Below are positions 18,580 through 26,792 of a stretch of DNA of 59,464 nt, piece by piece (position 1 is the first letter of the stretch; each line of letters starts with the position of its first letter). The stretch comes from Synechococcales cyanobacterium GL140_1_metabinner_5_sub. GTDB lineage: Bacteria; Cyanobacteriota; Cyanobacteriia; Cyanobacteriales; Chamaesiphonaceae. The stretch lies in the NCBI GenBank assembly GCA_025359065.1, contig JANYHM010000118.1:1-59464 (forward strand). Direction: 5' to 3'. The notes under the pieces were generated by a model, which worked only from the letters and a program-made list of their open reading frames with translations, did not search any database and was not told where the DNA came from. The position numbers and the translations under genes are program-made.

Positions 18580-19617
18580 CTAGATTTTTTCCTTAAGCTT
18601 GATCAAATCTGCTGGCGCAAAAGTACCAAACTCAGTGATAATTCCAGCAATCAAGCGAGCAGGGGTGACATCAAAAGCGGGGTTAAAGAATTCTACGCCC
18701 TCTGGACAGATCACTGTGGATCCCACCTGTGAGACTTCCTTGGTATCTCGCTCTTCAATTTCAATCAAGCTACCGTCAGCCAAACTAAAATCGATCGTGG
18801 AAAGAGGGGCCGCCACAAAAAAAGGCACATTGTGCGCCTGCGCCACCAGAGCCAAACTGTAAGTCCCAATTTTATTGGCAGCATCACCATTCGCCGTAAT
18901 CCGATCGGCTCCCACTACCACAGCATCAATCATGCCTTTGACCATACAGTGACCAGCCATATTATCGCTCAGCAAAGTAACCGGGATACCTTCTTGCACA
19001 CATTCCCAAGTGGTCAGCTTTGCACCCTGTAAACGAGGACGAGTTTCATCGGCGTACAGTCGCTCTAACCGGCCATCGCGCCAAGCCGATCGAACAACAC
19101 CCAAAGCAGTGCCATAACCAGCGGTAGCTAAAGCTCCAGCGTTACAGTGAGTCAATAATCTTAGTTTGCCAGGAGTCTTGGGCAAAGCTGCTACCCCGTG
19201 GTCGCCGATTGCTTCACAAGTCCGAATATCGTCAGCATTGATTTGCTGAGCAGCTTCCAAAATTTTAGGCAAGTTACCGGGCTGGGCTTTGACCACTTCC
19301 ATCATTTTATCGATCGCCCAAAACAGGTTCACGGCGGTCGGCCTGGTAGCTTTTAGCTTAATGGCAATCTTTTCCATGTCCTCGATAAACTCAGCAGAAC
19401 TATCGGTGGCTACTTCCCTCGCACCCAAATACATTCCGTAGGCTGCGGCTACGCCGATCGCTGGGGCACCGCGCACAATCATGGTAGTGATGGCATTGGC
19501 CATTTCGTCGCTGCGGTTAATTTCGACCCAAGTGCATTCTTGGGGCAAGCGATTTTGGTCGATGAGGCGCACTCGATCGGTTTCCCACAAAACTGGACGC
19601 ACTGGATTTACTGACAT
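18580..19617 (-). CDS. mtnA: S-methyl-5-thioribose-1-phosphate isomerase
   Basis: MtnA converts methylthioribose 1-phosphate to methylthioribulose 1-phosphate in methionine salvage. The 345-residue length is normal. Family motifs are [14 protein letters not shown] (about 48-61), [11 protein letters not shown] with catalytic C158, and [11 protein letters not shown] with catalytic D238 followed by NKIGTY. These distinguish it from eIF2B-like regulatory relatives. It precedes ubiD by 128 bp on the same strand. Confidence 0.96.
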   Translation of the reverse strand: MSVNPVRPVLWETDRVRLIDQNRLPQECTWVEINRSDEMANAITTMIVRGAPAIGVAAAYGMYLGAREVATDSSAEFIEDMEKIAIKLKATRPTAVNLFWAIDKMMEVVKAQPGNLPKILEAAQQINADDIRTCEAIGDHGVAALPKTPGKLRLLTHCNAGALATAGYGTALGVVRSAWRDGRLERLYADETRPRLQGAKLTTWECVQEGIPVTLLSDNMAGHCMVKGMIDAVVVGADRITANGDAANKIGTYSLALVAQAHNVPFFVAAPLSTIDFSLADGSLIEIEERDTKEVSQVGSTVICPEGVEFFNPAFDVTPARLIAGIITEFGTFAPADLIKLKEKI

Positions 19618-19682
19618 GGCTAGATAGATGATGTGATCACCACCTATCTTAGCGGAATTCAGGGCAGAATCTGGCTCAGAGC

Positions 19683-19892
19683 TTACCCAAGTTTTAAAGA
19701 ATTCACTGGTACTTTGTCCCAGTCTTCTACTACGTAGAGTTTTGCTTGCCAGCCCAGTTTTTTTTGTTCGGCGCTGAGTTCAGATTCAAAAGATACATGG
19801 CATTCCTGGGCTAGTTGTGGATCGCAGGAAGCAATGCAAGAATACATCAAACCCAAGGGGTCGCGCTGTTCATTTACCCAGATAGTTGCCAT
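19683..19892 (-). CDS. Small conserved cyanobacterial protein of unknown function
   Basis: The 69 residues start [14 protein letters not shown] and end [10 protein letters not shown]. It resembles a short cytoplasmic protein I recall as widespread in cyanobacteria, with the same WVNE start and DW-K-PVN end. It is soluble, with no membrane segment. Four Cys residues lie in its first half. It is on the same strand as mtnA and just upstream of it (65 bp). No function is proposed. Confidence 0.65.
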   Translation of the reverse strand: MATIWVNEQRDPLGLMYSCIASCDPQLAQECHVSFESELSAEQKKLGWQAKLYVVEDWDKVPVNSLKLG

Positions 19893-19989
19893 AGGTTTTT
19901 GCCTAGTGAGGTTGATATCTTCTACTATGGGCGATCAGTATCAAAATAGGCAGAAAATTTAGAAATATTTGCATCATCGAAAATAGATA

Positions 19990-20015
19990 GGTAGGATAGC
20001 ATTGCCCATCCTACC
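19990..20015. repeat. Palindromic GTAGGAT...ATCCTAC element at the bioF 3' end
   Basis: GGTAGGAT (19990-19997) pairs with ATCCTACC (20008-20015) around AGCATTGCCC. The right arm runs into the bioF stop codon. A related element, GTAGGGTGGGCACTGCCCAC, lies at about 54121-54140. Both look like dispersed cyanobacterial intergenic palindromes and may also end bioF transcription. Confidence 0.55.
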
Positions 20016-21171
20016 CGCCTAATGATTCTATAGTGGCAGCTAACTTTTCTATGTCTGCCGATCGATGAGCAGCCGTAATCGTAAACCGAATACGGCTGGT
20101 AGGAACAGTGGGAGGCCGAATTGCGGGGGCAAAGATACCTTGTTCCTGCAATAGCCCAGATATCTTCAATGCTTGTTCGGCACTCGGTAACTCCCAACAA
20201 ATAATTGCGGAGTCTGAAGGGATCATTTTAATATTGGTAGAAGCTAACAGCGTTCTAAAATACTCAATGTTGTGCCAGAGCTGCCGACCAATAGATGGTT
20301 TGATGATGATTAGTTCGATCGCCTTTAGTGCCGCTGCCGTATCGGCTGGAGATAAGGCCGTAGTGTAAATCCAGCTAGCACAACGGTTCCGAAGGAAATC
20401 GATTAACTTGGCGCTGCCGCTGACGTAGCCACCTAGGCTACCCAATGCTTTACTGAGAGTACCAATGCAAACTAGGCGATCGGGGTCTAAATTAAAATGT
20501 TCGATCGCCCCGGCACCAGTTGCTCCAAGTACTCCCGTAGCATGAGCTTCATCTACTAACACCATGCAGTCAAACGCTGTAGCCAATTCCATAATTCCGG
20601 GCAACGGGCAGAGATCGCCATCCATGCTAAAAACTGTATCTGTGACCAGTAAGCAGCGCCGGAACTGGTTGCGATGATTTTTTAATAGTTTTTGCAGATG
20701 ATTTAGATCGCAGTGTTGATACACTAATATCTTGGCCTGACTAAGAATTGCACCATTTTTCAGGCTAGAGTGGTTGTATTGATCCGCAATGATCAAGTCT
20801 CGATCGCCCACCAAAGCCGCGATCGTTCCCAGGTTTGCGGCGTAACCGGAGCTAAACACCAGAGCATCGGCTGATTTTTTGAGGCTGGCGATCGATTCTT
20901 CTAACTCTCGATGTAGTGGTCGTTGTCCAGTAACTAACCGAGAACCCGTGCTGCCGGTGCCATAGATCTGGATTGCTTGGATCGCCGCTGCTTTCAGCCT
21001 GGGATCTGTAGCCAAGCCCAAGTAGTCATTGCTGGCAAAGTTGAGGAGCTGTCTACCAGCGACAGTAATATAGTTGCCTTGGCTGGCTTCGATTGGGGCT
21101 GGACTGCGGTGCCATTGGGCTTTGTGGATGGTGTTGAGGGATCGATCAATCCAATCATAGGGATCGATCAT
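20011..21171 (-). CDS. bioF: 8-amino-7-oxononanoate synthase
   Basis: BioF condenses pimeloyl-ACP or -CoA with alanine in biotin synthesis. This 386-residue PLP enzyme of the alpha-oxoamine synthase family has FASNDYLGLA near 45, TGSTGSRLVTGQ, LVDEAHATGVLG, and the PLP lysine K241 in TLSKALGSLGGY. Its ATG overlaps the stop of the upstream lipoprotein gene by 4 bp, so the two are translationally coupled. No other biotin genes are nearby. Confidence 0.93.
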   Translation of the reverse strand: MIDPYDWIDRSLNTIHKAQWHRSPAPIEASQGNYITVAGRQLLNFASNDYLGLATDPRLKAAAIQAIQIYGTGSTGSRLVTGQRPLHRELEESIASLKKSADALVFSSGYAANLGTIAALVGDRDLIIADQYNHSSLKNGAILSQAKILVYQHCDLNHLQKLLKNHRNQFRRCLLVTDTVFSMDGDLCPLPGIMELATAFDCMVLVDEAHATGVLGATGAGAIEHFNLDPDRLVCIGTLSKALGSLGGYVSGSAKLIDFLRNRCASWIYTTALSPADTAAALKAIELIIIKPSIGRQLWHNIEYFRTLLASTNIKMIPSDSAIICWELPSAEQALKISGLLQEQGIFAPAIRPPTVPTSRIRFTITAAHRSADIEKLAATIESLGG

Positions 21172-22490
21172 TTTTTTACTATGAAATAAGCAGTGACGTA
21201 TTCTGGTAGACTGCGTGCGACTTTATCGAAGGCTGATTTGCCGTCAAAGGTGCCAGCTAAAAAGTCTAATTGGTGTAGATTCGGCAAGAAAGCGCCGCCG
21301 GTATCGGCGATCGTCCCCATGCGCATTCCATCAGCACTGCTGATCACTATCAGCTTACCTAGGCCAATATTCAGAACATCGCCAGCAAAAGTAACGCCAG
21401 GTTCGATCGAAACCTTGTTCTCCATGGCCTGACCATAGCCTTTGATCCTATCTACGGGTTTAAAGTACCAATAGCGCTTTTGTTCTTTGCGATCTAAGCC
21501 TTTGATGTAAGCAATTTCATTGCTGCGATCGACGTTAAAAAAGCCTTGGGTGCCATCGTTGAACTTAATTAGAATAGTGCCCTCCATCAGGGCTTCTTCT
21601 AGACCATCGCGGGTTAAATAGGCGATCGGCTCTACTCTATCTGCAAAAGCATTTTTGCCAGCTTTTTCATAAATGCCAGCCAGCACCTCTTGTTTGGTGT
21701 AGGTGGCGGCCTTTGCTCGGGGGTCTTTGAGACTATAAATGGCGGTGTCGAACTGAGCGGTTTTAGTGCGAGAGCCAGGATGGGTAAAGACAGCGTACTT
21801 GGTAATGCGGATTTTGGACTGCTCTGGTTGTTTAGGATCAGCGGCATTCCATTGAATGGTGCGGAAGTTTTGGCGAATAAAATTGGGATCTTGAAGACGG
21901 CTGGGGCGTTTGGCTTGGATATCTTCTCGGAGAGTGGCGATCGCAAAATCCAGGGTTTTTACCGTGTCCATTGGACTCACCCCTTGAGTACCCAAAATGC
22001 CCCCCAGAGATAATTTGGGATCTTGAGACTGGGAAAAATAGGCGCGGGTATTGGTGAGCACCGTCAGCATTTTATTGGGGTCAAAGTTAATTTTTCCGGC
22101 GGGGAGATTGCCAGCCGTTAAGATTTTGCGGCTATCTACTACATATTGGGGTTTGGTGCGTTCATCTAATACCTGATAGCTACCTTTGGCTAGCGGCAAT
22201 CCGGCTAAAGGTGATCCAGGGACTCCTGATGGGACAGGGCCGCCAGACTGACCAGTGATAGGATTGATGGTGCCCGGAGCATTGTTAGAAGGAGTGAAAA
22301 ACACTGTGGGTACGGGTGAAATCGAGATATTGGGGCTAGCTGGGCTAACAGTTGGAATACTGAGAATGCCCGTAGCCGGTAAGGTGGGAGTAGGCTTACT
22401 AGCTACCGGTTGAGGTGGCGCAGCATTTTGACAGGCCGTTAAGATGCCCAAAAGGCCGAAAATTAAACCAGATTTGAAAAGGTGCGACAT
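21168..22490 (-). CDS. Lipoprotein with C-terminal MltA/3D-like domain
   Basis: From the ATG at 22490 the protein has 440 residues and begins with a lipoprotein signal (MSHLFKSGLIFGLLG then LTAC lipobox). A Pro/Ser/Thr-rich spacer follows (about 25-105). The C-terminal part contains YWYFKPVDRIKGYGQAMENK and IADTGGAFLPNLHQLDFLAG, which resembles the 3D/MltA-type domain of lytic transglycosylases and related proteins. It probably acts at the cell wall. The same frame remains open upstream through a dihydroorotase fragment to 22772, but the lipobox spacing argues for initiation at 22490. It is coupled to bioF downstream. Confidence 0.75.
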   Translation of the reverse strand: MSHLFKSGLIFGLLGILTACQNAAPPQPVASKPTPTLPATGILSIPTVSPASPNISISPVPTVFFTPSNNAPGTINPITGQSGGPVPSGVPGSPLAGLPLAKGSYQVLDERTKPQYVVDSRKILTAGNLPAGKINFDPNKMLTVLTNTRAYFSQSQDPKLSLGGILGTQGVSPMDTVKTLDFAIATLREDIQAKRPSRLQDPNFIRQNFRTIQWNAADPKQPEQSKIRITKYAVFTHPGSRTKTAQFDTAIYSLKDPRAKAATYTKQEVLAGIYEKAGKNAFADRVEPIAYLTRDGLEEALMEGTILIKFNDGTQGFFNVDRSNEIAYIKGLDRKEQKRYWYFKPVDRIKGYGQAMENKVSIEPGVTFAGDVLNIGLGKLIVISSADGMRMGTIADTGGAFLPNLHQLDFLAGTFDGKSAFDKVARSLPEYVTAYFIVKK

Positions 22491-22511
22491 TGAGATGGAA
22501 TCCGGAATTGA

Positions 22512-22730
22512 TTTAGTTAATAGACCAGGTTCGCGGAAATGCACCTGGAGGTCAATTACTCCCGGCAACAAAGTCAAATCTCTGCCGTCAATTTCTTTAT
22601 CGGCGGCTATTTCAATATGGTCAGCCATTTGTTCGAGCAGTCGATCGCGCACCAAAACATCTGCTAAGCGCAGTTGGTCATCGGGCATACAGACTAGAGA
22701 CTGGCGAATAATCAGGGTATTGTCTGCCAT
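22512..22730 (-). pseudogene. pyrC: Truncated dihydroorotase (N-terminal fragment)
   Basis: Reading from the ATG at 22730, about 73 residues match the N-terminus of dihydroorotase: NTLIIRQS, ADVLVRDRLLEQ, DLTLLPGVIDLQVHFREPGL. The family normally has about 430 residues with the metal sites and active Lys further on; all of that is missing. After LLTK the frame runs without a stop into the lipoprotein start. The fragment cannot bind metals or function as an enzyme. It appears to be what remains after a deletion joined pyrC to the lipoprotein gene, possibly leaving the pyrC promoter to drive the lipoprotein and bioF. Confidence 0.8.
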
Positions 22731-22893
22731 AATTGAGTCGGTTCTTTGATCGGAATTCTGCGCGGTTAGCACAGTTAACGATACTATTATCAGATTTTCT
22801 GGTCGGCCTCGCTGTATATAATTGAAAACAAGTTCTTATTCTCTTGTTAGCTTTCTCTCCTCTTACTTTCGATCGTCATTATTTGAGTATCTT

Positions 22894-23574
22894 ATGTCTC
22901 TAGAATCCCCACAGCCAGAATCTCAAGACGGAGTATCCAGCTCAATTCAGGAAAAACCTGAGAATTTTTGGGTAGAGACCATCAAGACAATTGGAATCAG
23001 TGTGGTTTTGGCACTGGGTATGCGCCAGTTTGTGGCTGAGGCTCGCTATATTCCCTCTGGTTCGATGGAGCCAACGCTTTTGGTAGACGATCGGCTGATT
23101 ATCGACAAAGTAAGCTATCGGTTTAGCAATCCGCAGCGGGGTGACATTGTAGTTTTTGATCCCACCGCCACCCTCAAATCTCTAAATTACAACGAAGCTT
23201 TTATCAAACGAGTTATTGGTTTACCGGGCGAAAAAATCAAAGTTGTGAACGACCAAGTAACTGTCAATGGTAAGCCCCTGCCCGAGAACTACCCCAGTGG
23301 CTTATTTATTGAACAAATGACTAAAATATACGAGGAAAAACACGCCAAAGACCCCCGGGTACCCTTGTGGAATCCTAATTATAAAGGTCCAAATGATGAG
23401 CGCACAGTGCCTGCTGGCGAATATTTGGTACTAGGCGATCACCGCAGCAGTAGCTTAGATAGCCGATCGTGGGGGTTTGTACCCAAGGCCAATATTGTGG
23501 GTAAAGCAACTGTGCGCTTTTGGCCACTGAACCGCATGGGAGGATTAGATCCCAAGCCCTCTTATGTAAAATAG
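22894..23574 (+). CDS. lepB: Signal peptidase I, copy 1
   Basis: This membrane-bound serine protease cleaves signal peptides from exported proteins. From the ATG at 22894 it has 226 residues; an upstream TTG in frame (22822) adds a segment atypical of the family. One N-terminal membrane segment (about 27-49) precedes the catalytic S57 (IPSGSMEPT) and K105 (FIKRVIGLPG). The GDHRSSSLDSRSWG box E follows. It is the first of two tandem lepB genes, 48 bp apart. Confidence 0.95.
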   Translation: MSLESPQPESQDGVSSSIQEKPENFWVETIKTIGISVVLALGMRQFVAEARYIPSGSMEPTLLVDDRLIIDKVSYRFSNPQRGDIVVFDPTATLKSLNYNEAFIKRVIGLPGEKIKVVNDQVTVNGKPLPENYPSGLFIEQMTKIYEEKHAKDPRVPLWNPNYKGPNDERTVPAGEYLVLGDHRSSSLDSRSWGFVPKANIVGKATVRFWPLNRMGGLDPKPSYVK

Positions 23575-23622
23575 AGCGTGCCGTTTTGATTTGTTCCACC
23601 CTTAGTTTTCGGCGATTTCTAT

Positions 23623-24312
23623 ATGACCCAAGATTCTTTATTACCAAACTCCACCGAACCAAATTCTACCGAAGAAGTTAAACCGCCTAAAAAACAGGAA
23701 AACTTTTGGGTGGAAGCCCTCAAAACTTTGGGCTTGAGTTTGGTTTTAGCTCTGGGTACTCGCCAATTTGTAGCCGATGCCCGCTTTATTCCTTCTGGCT
23801 CAATGGAACCAACCTTACAAGTAGATGATCGGGTCATGGTTGATAAGGTCAGCTACCGGTTTAGTTCGCCTCAGCGGGGCGACATTGTGGTGTTTGAACC
23901 TACGGATGCCCTTAAGGCACAAGGACATACGGAGTCTTTCATTAAACGGATTATTGGTTTACCTGGTGACAAAGTGGTGGTGGTAGATGACAAAGTGACC
24001 ATTAATGGCCAGCCTTTGTCAGAAAACTATCCTAGTACGGTACATGCCACAGAAATGACCCAGCTCTATGCCCAAAAGCATATTAAAGATCCTGATGCCC
24101 GCCTGTGGAGTGCCGATGATAAAGGCCCTGAGTTTAATAAGGTAGTACCACCCGGTCACTATGTGGTGCTAGGTGATCATCGCGGTGATAGCTCCGATAG
24201 CCGAGTGTGGGGATTTTTGCCCAAAAAGAACCTGATCGGTAAAGCCGTAGTGCGCTATTGGCCACTCGATCGCATGGGTGCCCTAAACCCTAAGCCTTCC
24301 TACGTTAAATGA
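23623..24312 (+). CDS. lepB: Signal peptidase I, copy 2
   Basis: This 229-residue paralogue directly follows the first lepB. The membrane segment lies at about 34-51. The catalytic dyad is S60 (IPSGSMEPT) and K108 (FIKRIIGLPG), and box E reads GDHRGDSSDSRVWG. Both copies look active, so this is a duplication with possible division of labour, for example thylakoid versus plasma membrane substrates, as suggested for cyanobacteria with two leader peptidases. Its stop overlaps the amidase start by 4 bp. Confidence 0.95.
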   Translation: MTQDSLLPNSTEPNSTEEVKPPKKQENFWVEALKTLGLSLVLALGTRQFVADARFIPSGSMEPTLQVDDRVMVDKVSYRFSSPQRGDIVVFEPTDALKAQGHTESFIKRIIGLPGDKVVVVDDKVTINGQPLSENYPSTVHATEMTQLYAQKHIKDPDARLWSADDKGPEFNKVVPPGHYVVLGDHRGDSSDSRVWGFLPKKNLIGKAVVRYWPLDRMGALNPKPSYVK

Positions 24313-25706
24313 TGATTGATGTCGATCTGCTTTTAATTTCTGCTCTCCAGCAAGCTGAATTAATTCGTCAAAAACAAATCTCCCCGATCGAACTTTTAGA
24401 GCTATATTTGGCCAGAATTGATCGAATAGATCCCCAAGTTGGGGCTTTTTTTCATGTGGCCAAAAAACAGGCTCGGCAAACTGCTAAAGCTCAAACCAAG
24501 CTGCTGACTAACAAATCGGCTCAACTCCCACCTCTATTTGGTTTACCGATCGGGATTAAAGACTTGAATCCGGTAGTAGGAATGCCTTGCAGCTATGGGG
24601 TGGCGGCTTTAAAAGATCAGCCGGCAGTGACTGATGATTCTATTGTGGTGCTGCTGAGCCAAGCGGGCTGCAATATTCTGGGTAAAACTGCGATTTCTGA
24701 GCTAGCAGCCTTGCCTTTTACGGAGACTCCTGGTTTTGCGCCTACTCGAAATCCTTGGAATTTGGCACATACTGCTGGGGGTAGCAGTGGCGGAGCGGCG
24801 GCAGCGGTGGCGGCAGGAATGTTGCCTTTTGCCCATGGTGACGATGGCGGTGGTTCTCTGCGCGGACCAGCTCATTGCTGTGGCTTGGTAGGGATCAAGC
24901 CCACCCGAGGGCGGGTTTCGGATGCGCCAGTGGGGGATAGAATTACTGGCTTGGCGGCTCGGGGACCGATCGCCAGAAATGTGGCTGATGCAGCGGCGTT
25001 ACTAGATGCTATGGCTCAGCGACTGCCTGGAGATCCCTATCTTTTGCCCGCTGATTCCTTTTTAGCAGCGGCTCAGCGGCCTCCGGGTCAGCTTAAAATC
25101 GCCGTCTGTAAATCTTTTCCGCCATTCACTGATATTGATGCGACCTACAGCGTGGCGATCGATTTAACTGCCGATTTGCTCAGTAATCTTGGCCACCAGA
25201 TGTCAGAGATTGAACTCGATATCCAGAAGGCGATCAGTCCATTTATGACTGTCTGGCAAACAGCTATTGCCGCCGCAGGCGTTCCAGCTCCAGCCTTGGG
25301 TGGATTTAATCAATGGCTGATAAGTCGATCGGGCAGTGCCGCAGATTTTTTGAACTCTTTGTACAGCCTGCAAGCAATTTCTCGCCAGGTGGTCGCTCGC
25401 TGGCAGAATTTTGATGTGTTGCTTGCTCCAGTCTATTTACACTCTACGATTGCGATCGGGGCTTGGGCAGACTTGGCTCCCGAAGAAATGTTTACTAAAA
25501 TTTGTGAGTGGACGGCTCCTTGTCCTCTTTTTAATGCCACTGGTCAACCAGTGATTGTGTTGCCAGTTGCCATAGAGCCTCAGACTAATTTACCGATCGG
25601 CATTCAGCTTGTGGGCAACTTGGGAGCCGAAGCCCAGCTCATTAGCCTTGCCGCCCAGCTCGAACAGCAACTCGGCAAGCTCCCTGGCTCGATAGCAGTC
25701 GGCTAG
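24309..25706 (+). CDS. Amidase signature family hydrolase
   Basis: The 465 residues include the amidase signature Ser-cisSer-Lys triad: K84 (GLPIGIKDLNP), S159 (TAGGSSGGAAAAVAAG) and S183 (DDGGGSLRGPA). The family includes GatA, but no gatB or gatC is near and the C-terminal region is not GatA-like, so a general amide hydrolase such as an indoleacetamide- or nicotinamide-type amidase is more likely. The substrate cannot be told from sequence. The start overlaps lepB by 4 bp, implying co-translation. Confidence 0.88.
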   Translation: MMIDVDLLLISALQQAELIRQKQISPIELLELYLARIDRIDPQVGAFFHVAKKQARQTAKAQTKLLTNKSAQLPPLFGLPIGIKDLNPVVGMPCSYGVAALKDQPAVTDDSIVVLLSQAGCNILGKTAISELAALPFTETPGFAPTRNPWNLAHTAGGSSGGAAAAVAAGMLPFAHGDDGGGSLRGPAHCCGLVGIKPTRGRVSDAPVGDRITGLAARGPIARNVADAAALLDAMAQRLPGDPYLLPADSFLAAAQRPPGQLKIAVCKSFPPFTDIDATYSVAIDLTADLLSNLGHQMSEIELDIQKAISPFMTVWQTAIAAAGVPAPALGGFNQWLISRSGSAADFLNSLYSLQAISRQVVARWQNFDVLLAPVYLHSTIAIGAWADLAPEEMFTKICEWTAPCPLFNATGQPVIVLPVAIEPQTNLPIGIQLVGNLGAEAQLISLAAQLEQQLGKLPGSIAVG

Positions 25707-25753
25707 TCTCGATCGCTTATACTAAAATTCAACGAAATTTTCTCATCTCCAAA

Positions 25754-26347
25754 ATGTTTAACCCTCCTTGGTTTCAGCCCCTAATTTGGCTGGACTTCCG
25801 CCTAGCATTAATCTTGACTGTGGCCATGCCCTTAGTGCTATTGATCTGGGCATTTGTGAAAAAGGTGCCAGTGGCCGTTACCCTCATGACCATCTATTGG
25901 CGGGTGGCGAGCTTGCTGGCAATCACGGTGTATTTGATGATTGGTGGTGCGCAACTGTCTTTCTTTGCAGGCTTTGCTGCCCGCATTTTGATTCCCCTTT
26001 CTCTGTGGTTTTGGATTGATGTGAACGACGAAGTTACAGACTTGCCACCTAGACCAATCAAGCTGATTTTGACTGCTTGGCGCTGGGCAATTACTGGCTA
26101 CTCAATCATTGGCGCGCTTTGTTTTCTGCCGTTCATGCAGTGTGGCTTTTCTGGCAGTTTGCTAAAAAGTGACTATTGCCGAGCCTGGTTTCAGCCGCCC
26201 TTAGCATACAAAAATATTTTTCATGGCGGTATTGATGTAGGCACTTTAGGCGCATTGGGTATTGCCGCATTGGCATTTTATGCCGTGTGTTTGGGTTACT
26301 TTTTGGTGGTGCGGTTAGGTAAAGAAGGTCGTATTGCCCTTGATTAG
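25754..26347 (+). CDS. DUF3177 family membrane protein
   Basis: This 197-residue polytopic protein has about five hydrophobic segments (for example LALILTVAMPLVLLIWAF and FFAGFAARILIPLSLWFW). It matches the cyanobacterial DUF3177 family as I remember it (IWLDFRLA start, FWIDVNDEVTDLP loop). No function is known. It is followed 1 bp later by crcB. Confidence 0.82.
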   Translation: MFNPPWFQPLIWLDFRLALILTVAMPLVLLIWAFVKKVPVAVTLMTIYWRVASLLAITVYLMIGGAQLSFFAGFAARILIPLSLWFWIDVNDEVTDLPPRPIKLILTAWRWAITGYSIIGALCFLPFMQCGFSGSLLKSDYCRAWFQPPLAYKNIFHGGIDVGTLGALGIAALAFYAVCLGYFLVVRLGKEGRIALD

Positions 26348-26348
26348 T

Positions 26349-26744
26349 ATGGCAGATGTAAATTTGCGGGGGTCGATCGCAGTCAGTTTGGGGGCGATCG
26401 CTGGAGCATTGAGTCGCTACCATCTAAATGGCTGGATCGTAGCCCACTGGGGAAATAGTTTTCCCTGGGGTATCTTGGCTATTAATCTGAGCGGCTGCTG
26501 GCTGATGGGGTTAATTGTGGGGTTAGCAGAAACTCACACCAATTTGATTTCACCAGAGGTTTACCTGTTACTAACCACTGGTTTTTTGGGAGCCTACACC
26601 ACTTTTTCTACTTACGGGTTGGACACGGTTAAACTCCTGACAGAGCGCTGGCAATGGGGGATCGTTTACGCAGTAGGCAGTGCGGTTGTGGGTATTTTGA
26701 ATGTTCGTTTAGGGTCTATAATGGCTCATTGGTTTGCACCATAA
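26349..26744 (+). CDS. crcB: Fluoride channel CrcB/Fluc
   Basis: CrcB exports fluoride as a dual-topology dimer. The protein has 131 residues from the ATG at 26349, 1 bp after the DUF3177 stop; a TTG at 26334 would overlap the previous gene. Motifs are SLGAIAGALSRYHLNGW, FPWGILAINLSGCWLMG and TGFLGAYTTFSTYGLD, which hold the family Asn, the TTFST pore residues and four membrane spans. No fluoride riboswitch is seen; the gene sits inside the preceding transcription unit. Confidence 0.95.
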   Translation: MADVNLRGSIAVSLGAIAGALSRYHLNGWIVAHWGNSFPWGILAINLSGCWLMGLIVGLAETHTNLISPEVYLLLTTGFLGAYTTFSTYGLDTVKLLTERWQWGIVYAVGSAVVGILNVRLGSIMAHWFAP

Positions 26745-26792
26745 AAATTGGCAGCTTTACATCTGCATCACAAAAAAATTACACCTAGGGCC

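Noticed and set aside
19925-20200. 91-residue minus-strand frame overlapping the bioF 3' end
   Set aside because: It is a shifted frame of bioF plus the palindromic element after it.
24309-25706. GatA (Glu-tRNA amidotransferase subunit A)
   Set aside because: The catalytic triad is shared by the whole amidase family; the C-terminal half lacks GatA features and no gatB or gatC is nearby.
26334-26350. Fluoride riboswitch before crcB
   Set aside because: crcB begins 1 bp after the DUF3177 stop, so no room or structure for a riboswitch exists there.
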